Shown here piece after piece: positions 54,054 to 63,654 of a stretch of DNA of 64,000 bases; positions within the stretch are counted from its first letter, which is position 1; each line of letters begins with the position of its first letter. The stretch is taken from NCBI GenBank assembly GCA_026018925.1, contig JAKSZU010000003.1:186788005-186852004 (forward strand), read 5' to 3'. Origin of the DNA: Tupaia tana (Eukaryota; Chordata; Mammalia; Scandentia; Tupaiidae). Made by a program: the position numbers and the translations under genes. The notes beneath the pieces were generated by a model. It saw only the letters and a list, made by a program, of their open reading frames with translations, was not told the origin of the DNA and did not search any database.

Positions 54054-54291
54054 ATATGTCACGTGCACTTGCTAGAGGCACAGAGAGAGACAGAAAGAGA
54101 GAAAGTGAGAAAACACTCCCCAGGGGGAATGGCTATGCCTCAATCCCTTCTCCTCTATTCTCCTCTCAGGATTTTGGGCACGCATACACATGTGCCTGGC
54201 ATGAATTTCAAGTGGCCAGGTCTGGGACTTGAACCACGGTTGGCCATGTGGGAGTCCAGCACCCCTACCACTATGCCACCTGCTGGCCCCT
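54020..54291 (-). mobile_element. tRNA SINE-L
   Basis: Antisense with a T tract of about 30, to 'cacctgctggcccc'. The flanks share 'ggagtgtact' / 'gggagtactt'. Confidence 0.88.
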
Positions 54292-54504
54292 TGGGAGTAC
54301 TTAATGCCACTAAATTGTTCACATTAAATGGTTAAAAGAGTGACCTTTATGTTATGTGCTTTTTTAAACAAAGGGCCTGTTTATTTTCCCCTATTACCTT
54401 GAAAGGAGCACTCTCTCTGAACAGTGGGGTCATAGGCCCCCTTCCTCTATGACATGAGGCTTTCATCCCTTCCAGTCCTCTAGGGCTGTAGGATCCTGTG
54501 TGTG

Positions 54505-54640
54505 GAAGTGGGAAGGATGAGGGAATGGGCTCAAACCCCACACACAAGGCTCACTTGCTGCTAGACCTGGGCCAGTTATTTAAGCTTTTTGACTCTGCAT
54601 GCTACCATCTGTAAATAGAGTTATTGGGTGTCCAAGTTTT
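54505..54640 (+). mobile_element. MIR SINE fragment
   Basis: 'ctgctagacctgggccagtt' and 'ctgcatgctaccatctgtaa'. Confidence 0.65.
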
Positions 54641-54804
54641 TGCTATTTGAGTTAGAAACAACTTTTATAAAGGAAGAAATGTTTATAAATCAAGCAAAAT
54701 GTGTGCATGTGTGTATGCGTGTGTGTGCACGTGCACGTGTAGTCTATCTGGTATAGATAGACTCGTTTGGGAGCTAATCGAACTAACAATAATGAACTAA
54801 TGGA

Positions 54805-55077
54805 GGGACCAGCAGTTGGTATAATGGCTATGTTGCTGGACTCCCATGTAGTCGACTGCGGTTCAAGTCTCGGACCCGGTGGCTTAAACTCACACCAGGC
54901 ACGTGTGCATGCGTGCCCAAGATCCCCAGAGGAGAATGAAGAAGGGATTGCAGCATGGCCATCCCCCCTGGGGGGTGATTTCTCACTTTCTGTCTCTCTG
55001 TCTCTCTCTGTCTTTCTGGTAACTGCATGTGCTTTATAGCAAAAACCTCGCAAAAACAAAACAAAAACAAAAAAACG
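54805..55077 (+). mobile_element. tRNA SINE-L
   Basis: 'gggaccagcagttggtataa'. TSD 'gaactaatgga' at 54794-54804 and 'gactaatgga' at about 55080-55089. Confidence 0.9.
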
Positions 55078-55179
55078 GGACTAATGGAATTAATAAAAAT
55101 AAATGCAAGTTGTGAAATAAAACCTCTGATAAAACCTAAGGAACAGAAGATGACTAAGTGGGTTACAATTGTCAGTAAC

Positions 55180-55760
55180 ATTTCATAGAAAAACAGATTT
55201 GAACTGACATTTAAGGAGAGGTGAGATTTGGGCAGGCAGTTATGGGGAAGGTCAGAGCAGGGCATGCATGAGAAGAGGTTTAGAGGTCTAGTTGGAACAG
55301 AGTATTTGGGCACATAAAGAAAGATTAGGAGCCAGCAGGTAGAATGGAGATTAAGGTGCTGGATCTCACATAGCTGACAGCACAGCTTGAGTTCCAGATG
55401 CGACAACTTGAAAATCATGCCAGGTGCACGTGCATGTATGTGTGTGCCCAAAATCCCAAGGAGAAACTAGAAGAAAAGGATTGCAGTGCGGCCATTCCCC
55501 CTGGGAGTTGATTTCTCACTTTCCTTCTCTCTCTTTGGCAAGTGCACCCATCTTAATAGCAAAAACTGGAGGGAAAAATCCCAAAAGGATTAGATGTTGA
55601 GCTTTTTAAATGTGAGGTCAAGGAAGTGGCTTCATTCTGAAGTCACTAAGAGATCATGGTTGATTCTTGAGCATGGAAGAAATATGATAAATATTGCAGT
55701 ATAAGAGAATAAATCTAGCCCACCCTATGCAGAAATTATTTGGAAATAAGAGTCTAGAGG
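55180..55760 (-). mobile_element. L2 LINE fragment with nested SINE
   Basis: Antisense L2: 'ttaaggagaggtgagatttg' before the SINE, 'tggcttcattctgaagtcac' and 'gagatcatggttgattcttg' after it. Confidence 0.5.
55327..55569 (+). mobile_element. tRNA SINE-L, diverged
   Basis: 'aggagccagcaggtagaatg' to 'catcttaatagcaaaaac'. Confidence 0.8.
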
Positions 55761-55764
55761 CAAG

Positions 55765-56430
55765 GAGACCAGCCTGGCATCTCTTGCTTCAACCCAGCAT
55801 GAGATAATGGGGCATAGGTGAAGGAGCCATACTAATTTTAGAAACACTCAGTGGAGGAATCCACAGAAGTTTCTCTGGGATCCAGTGTTTCTACCACTTC
55901 GTGGCTTTTGGCATCAATAACATTGGCCTAGCTATTGCTCATCTGTGGGTGTTTTCCTAGAAAAACTTAGAGCAGTAGCCAAGAAAATGATTCAGGGGAC
56001 ATATGCACAGATGAGATGATGAGCCCATGTCAGGAAGGATGTGCACAAAGTGGAGTGAGGGGAAGGAGCTGGCTTTCTGTAGGATAGGCTTGATGGGGTT
56101 TAGTACATGCTACGCTAAATACAGCACTTTGGCATTTCAGAAAACAGAGGCACAAAGGTTGCTTCCCCTCTTCTCTCCTGAAGCAGGTCATAAAATCCTA
56201 CAATGGATTTTTCTGACCTTCCCCTAAAGCAGGTAAGAAGAGCTTTATTTGAGAGGTACCTCTCCTATACCCAGAGGAAAGGAACAAGTTTATCTCTGAA
56301 GACGCAGGTTCAGAGAGAATCTGAACACACAAACCTTGCTAAGTTTTTCAGTTTATTACCATTAGATCATACTTTTTTTATCCAACCATGGCTTTCCACC
56401 ACCATCTACTTCTTCATCAAATCTAGCATA
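55765..56430. other. No recognised feature
   Basis: Unique-looking sequence; frames of 66-84 codons show no domain. Confidence 0.4.
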
Positions 56431-56434
56431 AAAA

Positions 56435-56675
56435 GGGACCAGCAGATGGTGAAATAGTTATGTTGCTGGACTCCCACATGGTTGACTGCTGTTCAAGTCC
56501 CAGATCCAGCAGCTTAAAACTTACACCAGGTATGTGTGTGTGCATGCCCAAAATCCCAAGAGGAGAATGAAGGAAAAGGGATTGTGGTGTGGCCATACCC
56601 CCCGGAGGTGATTTCTTGCTTTCTGTCCCTGTCTCTCCAGTGAGTGTGCACGCCCAATAGCAAAAATCTTTTTTA
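56435..56675 (+). mobile_element. tRNA SINE-L
   Basis: 'gggaccagcagatggtgaaa'. The target 'atctagcataaaa' precedes it and recurs after the tail at about 56681-56693. Confidence 0.9.
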
Positions 56676-56706
56676 AAAATATCTAGCATAAAAATACACA
56701 GGTTTG

Positions 56707-56957
56707 GGGGCCAGAAGATGGGGTAGTGATTACATTGCCAGACTCTCACATGGCCTACTGTGGTTCAAGTCCTGGACCCAATGTCTTGAAGCTCATGCCG
56801 GGTGTGTGTACGTGTATGCCCAGGATCCTGGGAGGAAAATGGAGGAGAAGGAATTGCGGCATGGCCCACCACCCTGGAGGGTGATTTCTCACTTTCCCTC
56901 TCACTGACTCCCCCTGGAGAACAACACACATGTCTTAAGGCAAAAATTTCTTTATAA
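56707..56957 (+). mobile_element. tRNA SINE-L
   Basis: Inserted just past the previous SINE. The TSD is like 'aaatacacaggtttg' (to 56706) and 'atatacacaggttta' (about 56961-56975). Confidence 0.9.
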
Positions 56958-56975
56958 AAAAATATACACAGGTTT

Positions 56976-57450
56976 ACCTATTTCTTTGGGTCTTCATTTT
57001 TTTGTGAAGGCTCTCATGTCATGTAAAACTTACATGAAATAAATTTGTATGATTTTCTCTTGTTAATATGTCTTTTGATAGAAAAATATCAACCATAAAC
57101 CTAGCCATCGATGAGGAAAATGTATTTTTTTTTTCTCCTCTATAGGCTCAACCTTGCTTCTATGGACTTGGGTGCCAGATTTAGGTTTAGCGTGGAGCTC
57201 TAAGATACTTGGGTAGCTACTATGGCTCTGTAGGATGGCAGTCATCAGTTCTCAAGTGGTAGCCACATGGTGCTTTCTGGGAGGAAAAGTAAGCAGCTGC
57301 TGATACCACAGGATAACTGTCTCCATGTTTCCAGCAAGTGGCCCTAGGAGACAGCCCTTGCTCTATCAGTCAATTCAAACAACTATTGCAACAAGCCTAA
57401 GACCCACCCAGTAGGTCACCATTCCATGCTAGGATATGTGGGAACATAGA
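56976..57450. other. No recognised feature
   Basis: Unique-looking sequence, possibly old L1 toward its right end. Confidence 0.4.
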
Positions 57451-57654
57451 CATCCTGCAGACACCTACACACTGAGAACTACAAAACATTGCTGAGAACA
57501 ATTAAAGAAGAACTAAACAAATGGAGAGATACACTGTGCTTGTAGTTCAAGAGATTCAGTATTGTTAAGATGTTCATTATCCCAAAATTGTTCCATAGAG
57601 CAAACACAATCCCAATCAAAATCTCAGGAGGCTTTGTGGAAATTGATAAGCTGG

Positions 57655-57885
57655 GGGCTGGCAGGTGGCATGGTGGTTAAGGTGCTAGACTCTCACATGG
57701 CCAACCATGGTTTGAGTCCTGGATTCAGTGGCTTGAAACTCATTCTGGGCACCCTTCAGGATCTTGGGTATACAAGCACACATACCTACCCAGTATGTTT
57801 TTCAAGCGGTTGCGTCTGGAACACTAACTGTGCAGTTGACCATGTAGGATCCACTCACCTGAACCACTATCCCACCAGCTGACCT
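57655..57885. mobile_element. Head-to-head inverted SINE halves
   Basis: A plus-strand SINE 5' part (57655-57757) meets a minus-strand SINE part (57758-57885, ending 'ccaccagctgacct') at 'gggcaccc|ttcagg'. Neither has a poly(A) at the junction. The L1 on the two sides is not contiguous. Confidence 0.7.
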
Positions 57886-58141
57886 GCAACTAGAACTCAA
57901 ACACTGCTGGTGTGAGGGTAAAATGGTACAGTCACTTTGAAAAAGTTTTTTAGTTTCTTTTGGATGTAAATAAACACCATATGATCCAGCATGGAAACAA
58001 CCCCAATGTCTATCAACTGGGGAATTGATAAACACATTGTAGTATTGTAGTATATCCTTATAATGAAATACTGAACATTAAAACGGAATGAACTGTGACT
58101 ATAAGCAACGATATGGATGAACCTCAAAATAATCAAGTCAA

Positions 58142-58408
58142 GGGACCAGCAGTTAGCGTAATGGCTATGTCGCTGGACTCCCATGTAGTCAACCGTGGTT
58201 TGAGTCCCGGACCCGGTGGCTTAAACTCACACCGGGCGCGTGTGCGTGCATGCCCCAGGTCCCGAGAGGAGAATGGAGGAGAAGGGATTGCGGTGTGGCC
58301 ATACCCCCTGGGGGGTGATTTCTCGCTTTCTATCTCTCTGTCTCTCTCTGTCTGTCTGGCGAGCGTACGCGCCCTATAGCAAAAACCTCTCCAAAAAAAA
58401 AAAAAAAA
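58142..58408 (+). mobile_element. tRNA SINE-L, young
   Basis: Near-consensus. TSD 'aatcaagtcaa' at 58131-58141 and 58409-58419, exact. Nested in the L1 3' region. Confidence 0.94.
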
Positions 58409-58953
58409 ATCAAGTCAAAGAAGCAACTCTAAAAAGAGCATATACTATTTCATTACAGAAAATGGAATTAATCTTTACTTACTTTGATCAGTTATGAGCT
58501 AAGGATGGGTGAACAGGGAGAGGCAGAAAGGAGGAATTACAAAGGGACACAAGGAAACTTTTAAGGAAAATGTTCACTATCTTTATTGTAGTGGTGTTTT
58601 CATGGAGGTACACACACATATACACGAACACCTACACATATCAAAACTCATGAAATTGGATACTTTATGTGTATGTAGCATATCACTTTTGTCTGTCATT
58701 TATACCCCCTCTGTAGGGGAAACCAAACCTCTAAGTTCTCTGTATTCTATTCAGGGTAAAACCCAAAGTCATTATAGTGGCAAAGCTACATGGTTGACTC
58801 ATCTCTGTTCACCTTTGTACATAGTGCTGTTTCTTCAGCTTCCAGATTAGTGTCTGGACATAAAAAGAGCTAAGTTAAGTATCTGTTGAATACTTGCCTT
58901 AGCAAGTCCCCTATGAATTGTAGTGTGGTAATTGTTGTTAAGAGCAAGATGGA

Positions 58954-59122
58954 GGGGCCAGCAGGTAGCAAGGCAGTTGAGCTGCTGGACTCCCACATCT
59001 CGCACGTGGCCATCCATGGTTCAGGTCCTGGAATGGTGGCTTGCTTTCTCACTTTCCCTTTCTCTCTCTCTCTCTGGTCATATTTAAAAAAAAATAATAA
59101 ATAATTCTTAAAAAAAAAAAAA
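58954..59122 (+). mobile_element. tRNA SINE-S
   Basis: 'ggggccagcaggtagcaagg'. An extra 'ctcgcacgtgg' lies in the head. Flanks 'aagagcaagatgga' / 'aagaacaaggttga'. Confidence 0.88.
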
Positions 59123-59135
59123 AAGAACAAGGTTG

Positions 59136-59326
59136 AGACCCAGCCATGGTAGCATAGGTAATGGAGTGCTACTGTGTGATAATGGAACCTCACAGGAGGC
59201 ACAGGTTTAGATCCCAGGACAACCTGAACGCACCGGGTACACCTGTGTACTCCTGAGATCCTGGCTGGCTAGGAGACTTGGAGGAGGATCATGGAATGGC
59301 AAGACCCTGCCAAAAATACCTGTCTG
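59136..59326 (+). mobile_element. tRNA-7SL hybrid SINE (Tu-I-like)
   Basis: The head 'gccatggtagcataggtaat' with a box-B-like 'ggtttagatcc' (tRNA-like) is followed by a 7SL-like part 'acctgtgtactcctgagatc', 'gacttggaggaggatcatgg' and 'gcaagaccctgcc'. The 7SL part is monomeric. Confidence 0.7.
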
Positions 59327-59605
59327 GGGACCAGCAGGAGTAATGGTTATATCTCTGGACTCCCATGTAGTTGACTGTGGTTCGAGTCCCGGATCTGGCT
59401 GCTTAAAACTTACACCAGGTGCGCACATGTGTGTGTACCTAAGCTCCCAAGAGGAGAATGGAGGAGAAGGGAATGTGGTGTGGCCATCCCCTCTGGGGAG
59501 TGATTTCTTCCTTCCTTTCTCTCTGTCTCTCTCTGTCTCTCCAGCAAGCACACATACCTTATAGCAAAAGTCTTTCTCAAAAACTTTTTTTTTAATTTAA
59601 AAACA
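59327..59605 (+). mobile_element. tRNA SINE-L
   Basis: 'ggggaccagcaggagtaatg' to 'ccttatagcaaaagtctttc', inserted in the tail of the hybrid SINE. 'acctgtct' / 'atttgtctatacct' flank it. Confidence 0.87.
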
Positions 59606-59743
59606 TTTGTCTATACCTCTTTCTCATGAAAGAGTGAAAGAATTCAGGATGGGGGTGTGGAGGAGGAGAGAGAATAAGATGTAGCTCCTCAAATGATTAA
59701 CTCACATTTAGTTACGATATGACCCAGTATTTCTACTACTAGG

Positions 59744-59994
59744 TGTTGCAGAAAACAGACTGCTGAGAAACCTAGTGCCACTCAGAGAGTAGGAGAACTC
59801 TGGTCTGTAATGCCAGCAGTCCCAGCGGAGTTTATACTCTCAAATTTGGGTCCTGTGTGGAAGTTATAGGGGTTATTGTAATCTGGGTCAGGGATGTTGC
59901 AAACCGGAAGAGATGCAAAACAATTGCAATTCATCTTGTAACATTTCCCTGCAGGCAATTTACAGAAGTAGAATAGAAACACTTCCTGTTCACA
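59744..59994 (-). mobile_element. LTR related to 372-788 but with a different U3
   Basis: The left end (minus-strand 3' end) shares 'tgttgcagaaaac', then 'agtaggagaactc' and 'agcggagtttatactctcaa' with the LTR at 2089-2568. Beyond the TATA-like position (59831-59836) the sequence differs. The unit is TG...CA and only 251 bp. The AATAAA seen in the other two is changed. 'ctagg' stands at 59739-59743 and again at 60005-60009, ten bases past the right end. Confidence 0.68.
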
Positions 59995-60157
59995 AATCCA
60001 TATCCTAGGTATATTCCCAAGGGAACCGAAACCATATGGTCACATTAAAAACTTGTTCGTAATAGCTGAAAGGTAGAGTCATCAAGTGATGAACTGATAA
60101 ACAAAATGTAGTATAACCATCTAATGGAATATTATCAATATTTGGACATAAAAGGAA

Positions 60158-60394
60158 CGGAGGCCTGGATGGTGGTACAGTGGTAAAATGTGGCGCTCTG
60201 TGAGTTTAATCCACATGGGAAGGTTCTGGTTTCACATTTGGAGACCTCCCTGGAACACACCAGGCATTGCTTGTGCCCACGATCTGGGGCTGGCTAAGAC
60301 TGGCAGTGGATCACGGCATCACAGCCGTGATGGGGGTGCTGTCTATCTCTCTTTGACTCTGTCTCTCTTGCTCAGGAAATAAACAAACTAAGAA
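60158..60394 (+). mobile_element. SINE-C, complete
   Basis: 'ggatggtggtacagtggtaa', 'tccacatgggaaggttctgg', 'gacctccctggaacacacca' and '(c)aggaaataaac' tail. Flanks 'aaaaggaac' / 'aaaaggaat'. It is the type example used for 17696-18035 and 29222-29410. Confidence 0.8.
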
Positions 60395-60774
60395 AAAGGA
60401 ATAGAGTTAATTATAACATCAAAACATGAATGAACCTTGAAAATATTATGCTAAGTGGAAGGAGCCAGTCATAGAAGACCACATATAATATGATTCTATG
60501 TATATAAAATGTCCAGAACAGGTATCTATAGGGATAGGAAGTAGACTAGCTGTCACTTAGGGCTGGGGATAGTGATGAGGAGACAAGGAGGTGATAGCTA
60601 AGGAACTGAGGGTTTCTTTGGGGATGATGAAAATGTTCTAACATGGTAATGGTTGCCTATAACTGAGAATATACTAAAAGCTATTGAATCATACACTTTA
60701 AATGGGTGAAGTGTGTGGTGTGTAAATTATATCTCAATAAAGCTGTTTTAAAATAAAGAACACAGTGGTTTATC

Positions 60775-61470
60775 AAGGATGGCACAGCTCTTGCTCAGAG
60801 TGTGAGAGGCTGGTGGCATCATCTTTTTACTACTGTTAGCTCATCAGTGTGGTTAGGATCCTATCAAGTGCCCCTGAGAATGGGGGTGGCTCAATATCTC
60901 AAGAAGAGAAAAGGTTAAGGGCCCAGAGAAAGAGCTCAGTTTGCTCTGGTCACCCTGAAGGGAGTGATAAATGGAAGAAGGACTCTTTTTCCTGGGACAA
61001 GCAAATGAAAGCAGGTCCTTGCAGCCCTGCAGCCCACTGCTGGGGCTCTGGCTGCTGCCTTGAGCTGTATTGAATGACATAACGTCCCCCAATTGCCTCA
61101 CAATGATAATACCTTCTATTTATACCTTTCCTCCCAGGAGAACGCTATGTTTTCCTAACATTGATTCAGTAAGCCAGCCAGACTGAATTGAATTAAAATT
61201 CACAGCAGCCACTCACAACAAGCCTACCCCTTCCCCTGCCTGCCTGCTCCATGCACTGCTGTGATGCTCACAACAAAGCAGGGAAGTCAAGAATGTTGGA
61301 CTTCAAAACTACTTCTCTGATGGGATCCACCCCTGCCCTACTCTGGACCTCTGGGGATGGTGGCTGTGCCACCCTGGGGCCTTCTATTATGAGAGAAATA
61401 CAGTGCAAAAGAGAGGGATCTTCAAGTGTGATATCGTTCCCTTCACAAAAACTTACGCATTTGAAGCCAT
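60775..61470. other. No recognised feature
   Basis: Unique-looking; frames of 70-84 codons on both strands without a known domain. Confidence 0.4.
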
Positions 61471-61485
61471 TAAAACTCAAAGGTG

Positions 61486-61737
61486 GGAACCAGCAGTTAG
61501 CGTAATGGCTATGTCACTGGACTCCCATGTAGTCGACCGCGGTTCGCGTCCTGGACCTGGTGGCTTAAAACTCACGCCGGGCGCGTGTGCGTGCGTGCCC
61601 AAGATCCCGAGAGGAGAATGGAGGAGAAGGGATTGTGGCGTGACCATCCCCCCTAGGGGGTGATTTCTCGCTTTCTGTCTCTATGTCTCTCTCTCTGTCT
61701 GTCTGGCGAGCGCACGCAGCCTATAGCGAAGACCTCT

Positions 61738-61767
<30 letters not shown>
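61486..61767 (+). mobile_element. tRNA SINE-L, young
   Basis: Near-consensus with about 30 A. TSD 'aaaactcaaaggtg' at 61472-61485 and 61768-61781, exact. Confidence 0.95.
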
Positions 61768-61774
<7 letters not shown>

Positions 61775-61783
61775 AAAGGTGAG

Positions 61784-61962
61784 GGGGTCCAGCAGGTGGC
61801 ATGGTGGTTGAGGCACTAGACTCCCACATGTTTGATCATGGTTCAAATCCCAGACCTGGAGGCTTGCTTTCTCATTTTCTTCTCTTTCTCTCTCTGTCTC
61901 TCTCTGGTGAATGCATGTGCCCTATAGCAAATTAATAATAAATAAAATTAAATACTTTTTAA
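61784..61962 (+). mobile_element. tRNA SINE-S
   Basis: 'gggggtccagcaggtggcat'. Inserted at the right TSD of the previous SINE; a third copy of the target, 'aaaccctcaaaggtg', follows at about 61963-61977. Confidence 0.92.
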
Positions 61963-62017
61963 AAACCCTCAAAGGTGAAAACTGCGGATGAAAGGATATC
62001 AGGCACAATAGGAAATT

Positions 62018-62099
62018 ACTGGGTCATGGGAAAAATTAAGATGTATTTTTCTATATTTTTCTATGTAAAAAATGCGTCATGACTTTTCTGATGACCCAA
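62018..62099. mobile_element. Mariner-like MITE, second copy
   Basis: The left 'actgggtcatgggaaaaatt' and right 'tgacttttctgatgacccaa' ends are inverted repeats. The centre 'tttttctatgtaaaaaatg' and right half match the element at 51903-51972. 'ta' lies at both borders. Confidence 0.58.
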
Positions 62100-62137
62100 T
62101 ATATTGGGAGCAGCATTGGAGCCTCTTCTAATTCTTT

Positions 62138-62322
62138 CTTTCTTTTTTTTTTAAAGAATTATTTTATTTATTATTTTTATTTTTTGCACGTGAGTTTTGC
62201 CAGAGAGAGCGAGAGAGAGGGAAGGAGGGAGAATGAGAAAGCAAGCCTCCCGGTCCAGGATTCAAACCACAGTTGACTGTGTGGGAATTCCAGCACTTTA
62301 ACCCCCCACCATCTGCTGGCCC
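62138..62322 (-). mobile_element. tRNA SINE-S
   Basis: Antisense, to 'catctgctggcccc'. First of three tandem antisense SINEs. Confidence 0.87.
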
Positions 62323-62586
62323 CTTCTTCTTTTCTTTTTTGAGAGGTTTTTGCTAAAGGGTGCATGTGCTCTCCAGAGAGAGACAGAGAGACAAAAAGCG
62401 AGAAATCACCCCCCCCCCATGGGGGATAGTCACCCCGCAATCCCTTCTCCCCCATTCTCTTCTTGGGATCCTGGGCACGCACACACATGCACCCAGCGTG
62501 AGTTTAAGCCACTGGGTCCGGGACTCAATCCGTGGTCGACTACATGGGAGTCCAGCGACATAGCCATTACGCCAACTGCTGGTCCC
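62323..62586 (-). mobile_element. tRNA SINE-L
   Basis: Antisense, 'gaggtttttgctaaagggtg' to 'aactgctggtccc'. Includes a run of nine C at 62410-62418. Confidence 0.9.
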
Positions 62587-62741
62587 TCCCCCCTTTTTTT
62601 TGAAGAGGTTTTTTTGCCTTAGAGTATGTGCGCTAGCTGGAGAGAGAGACAGAGACAGTGAGAGGGAAAGTGAGAAATCACTCCCTAGGGAGGATGGCTA
62701 TGCCCACAATCCCTTCTCCTCTATTCTCCTCCCAGGATCTT

Positions 62742-62775
<34 letters not shown>

Positions 62776-62866
62776 CCAGGGGAATTTTGAAGCCACCAAG
62801 TCCAAAACTCGAAAAGCGATCAGTCATGTGAGAGTCAATATAATCACTATGCCATCTGCTGGTCCC
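62587..62866 (-). mobile_element. tRNA SINE-L with (CA)n
   Basis: Antisense, 'gccttagagtatgtgcgcta' to 'catctgctggtccc'. CA expansion at about 62744-62772. 'ctctaattctta' follows, echoing 'cttctaattctttc' left of 62138. Confidence 0.87.
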
Positions 62867-62869
62867 TCT

Positions 62870-63640
62870 AATTCTTAGTATATACTTCACAGGCAGCTGT
62901 CTATTTTGCCTATGTGAAAGGGCAACATAAGCTTTTGGATGGCAAGAGGGGAGAGTTCGTCACTGGACAGAGATCCCTGACTCAGTGGAGAAATGAAAAG
63001 GGAAGGGGCTGGTGGGCTTAGTACAGATTTAACTAGTCCTGGCCAGGCCATAGGCCTAGCCCGTGGGACAGAAAGCAGTGAGGGACCTAAGGAGGAGCCT
63101 GCACTGGTCTGACTGGATTGATGAATATATGTCCCCAAATGCACACAACCACACACACACACAGCTTCACCCTCACTGTGCCTCTGTCCTGGTTTTCCAG
63201 CCTAGAACAATGTCTGGCTGGGATAGCTATAGTGTTGGGAGCAGGGGCCTGGGGAGCCATAGGATAGTTACAGTCTTGGGGGCAGGGTCCTGCCATGATG
63301 GCTGATGCTCACTGCCAAGTCTAGCTGTAGGAGTACACTGATGCTAATAATGAATGCTTTCCCAGAACAGCCCCCCCACACAGCGGTCACCGGTAAAACC
63401 ACCATGCACACAGGAGAGCAGGGAAAAGGGGCTGGAGCAGGTGGTCTGGATTACCTCTGTGGCTCCTGTCAGCTGTAAAATCCTAGACTTTTGTGAAGAT
63501 TTAGAGAGAGGGCAAAAGCTTGGGGCAGGGTAGTGAGAGATGCCCAGGACCCGAGACTCAGTGTGACTGTTTAATATGCCCCTCTCATTTGGTACTTGAG
63601 AAACTGACACCCATGAGAGGAAAAGACTTACTGAAAGCTA
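62870..63640. other. No recognised feature
   Basis: Unique-looking sequence. The 91-codon minus frame at 62887-63162 shows no family resemblance. Confidence 0.4.
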
Positions 63641-63654
63641 AGAAGGTTCGGCGT

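Larger units (their letters stand above)
53395..54360 (+). mobile_element. L1 3'UTR with three nested SINEs
   Basis: L1 tail phrases: 'gatttcacttatttgaagag', 'gtggtgatggttgcacaaca' and, after the SINEs, 'taatgccactaaattgttca' and 'cctttatgttatgt'. Confidence 0.68.
57455..58710 (+). mobile_element. L1 LINE ORF2 pieces with an internal gap
   Basis: 57455-57654 matches the middle of ORF2 ('ctacaaaacattgctgagaa', 'aagatgttcattatcccaaa'). 57886-58141 and 58420-58710 match its 3' end ('caactagaactcaaacactg', 'caatgtctatcaactgggga'). Much of ORF2 expected between the two is missing at the inverted SINE pair (57655-57885). Confidence 0.72.
59690..60770 (+). mobile_element. L1 LINE 3' end with nested LTR and SINE-C
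   Basis: 'gatatgacccagtatttcta', then after the LTR 'ggtatattcccaagggaacc', and after the SINE 'tgaatgaaccttgaaaatat' and 'tgtgtaaattatatctcaat'. The order is that of L1 ORF2 end and 3'UTR. Confidence 0.78.

Noticed and set aside
54828-55451. A 207-codon minus-strand open frame, the longest in the window
   Set aside because: It reads across a SINE-L, an L2 fragment and part of another SINE; the peptide has the low-complexity, Pro/Ser-rich look of translated SINE.
61472-61977. CRISPR-like direct repeats (three spaced copies)
   Set aside because: The repeats are target-site duplications of two adjacent SINEs in a mammalian genome.
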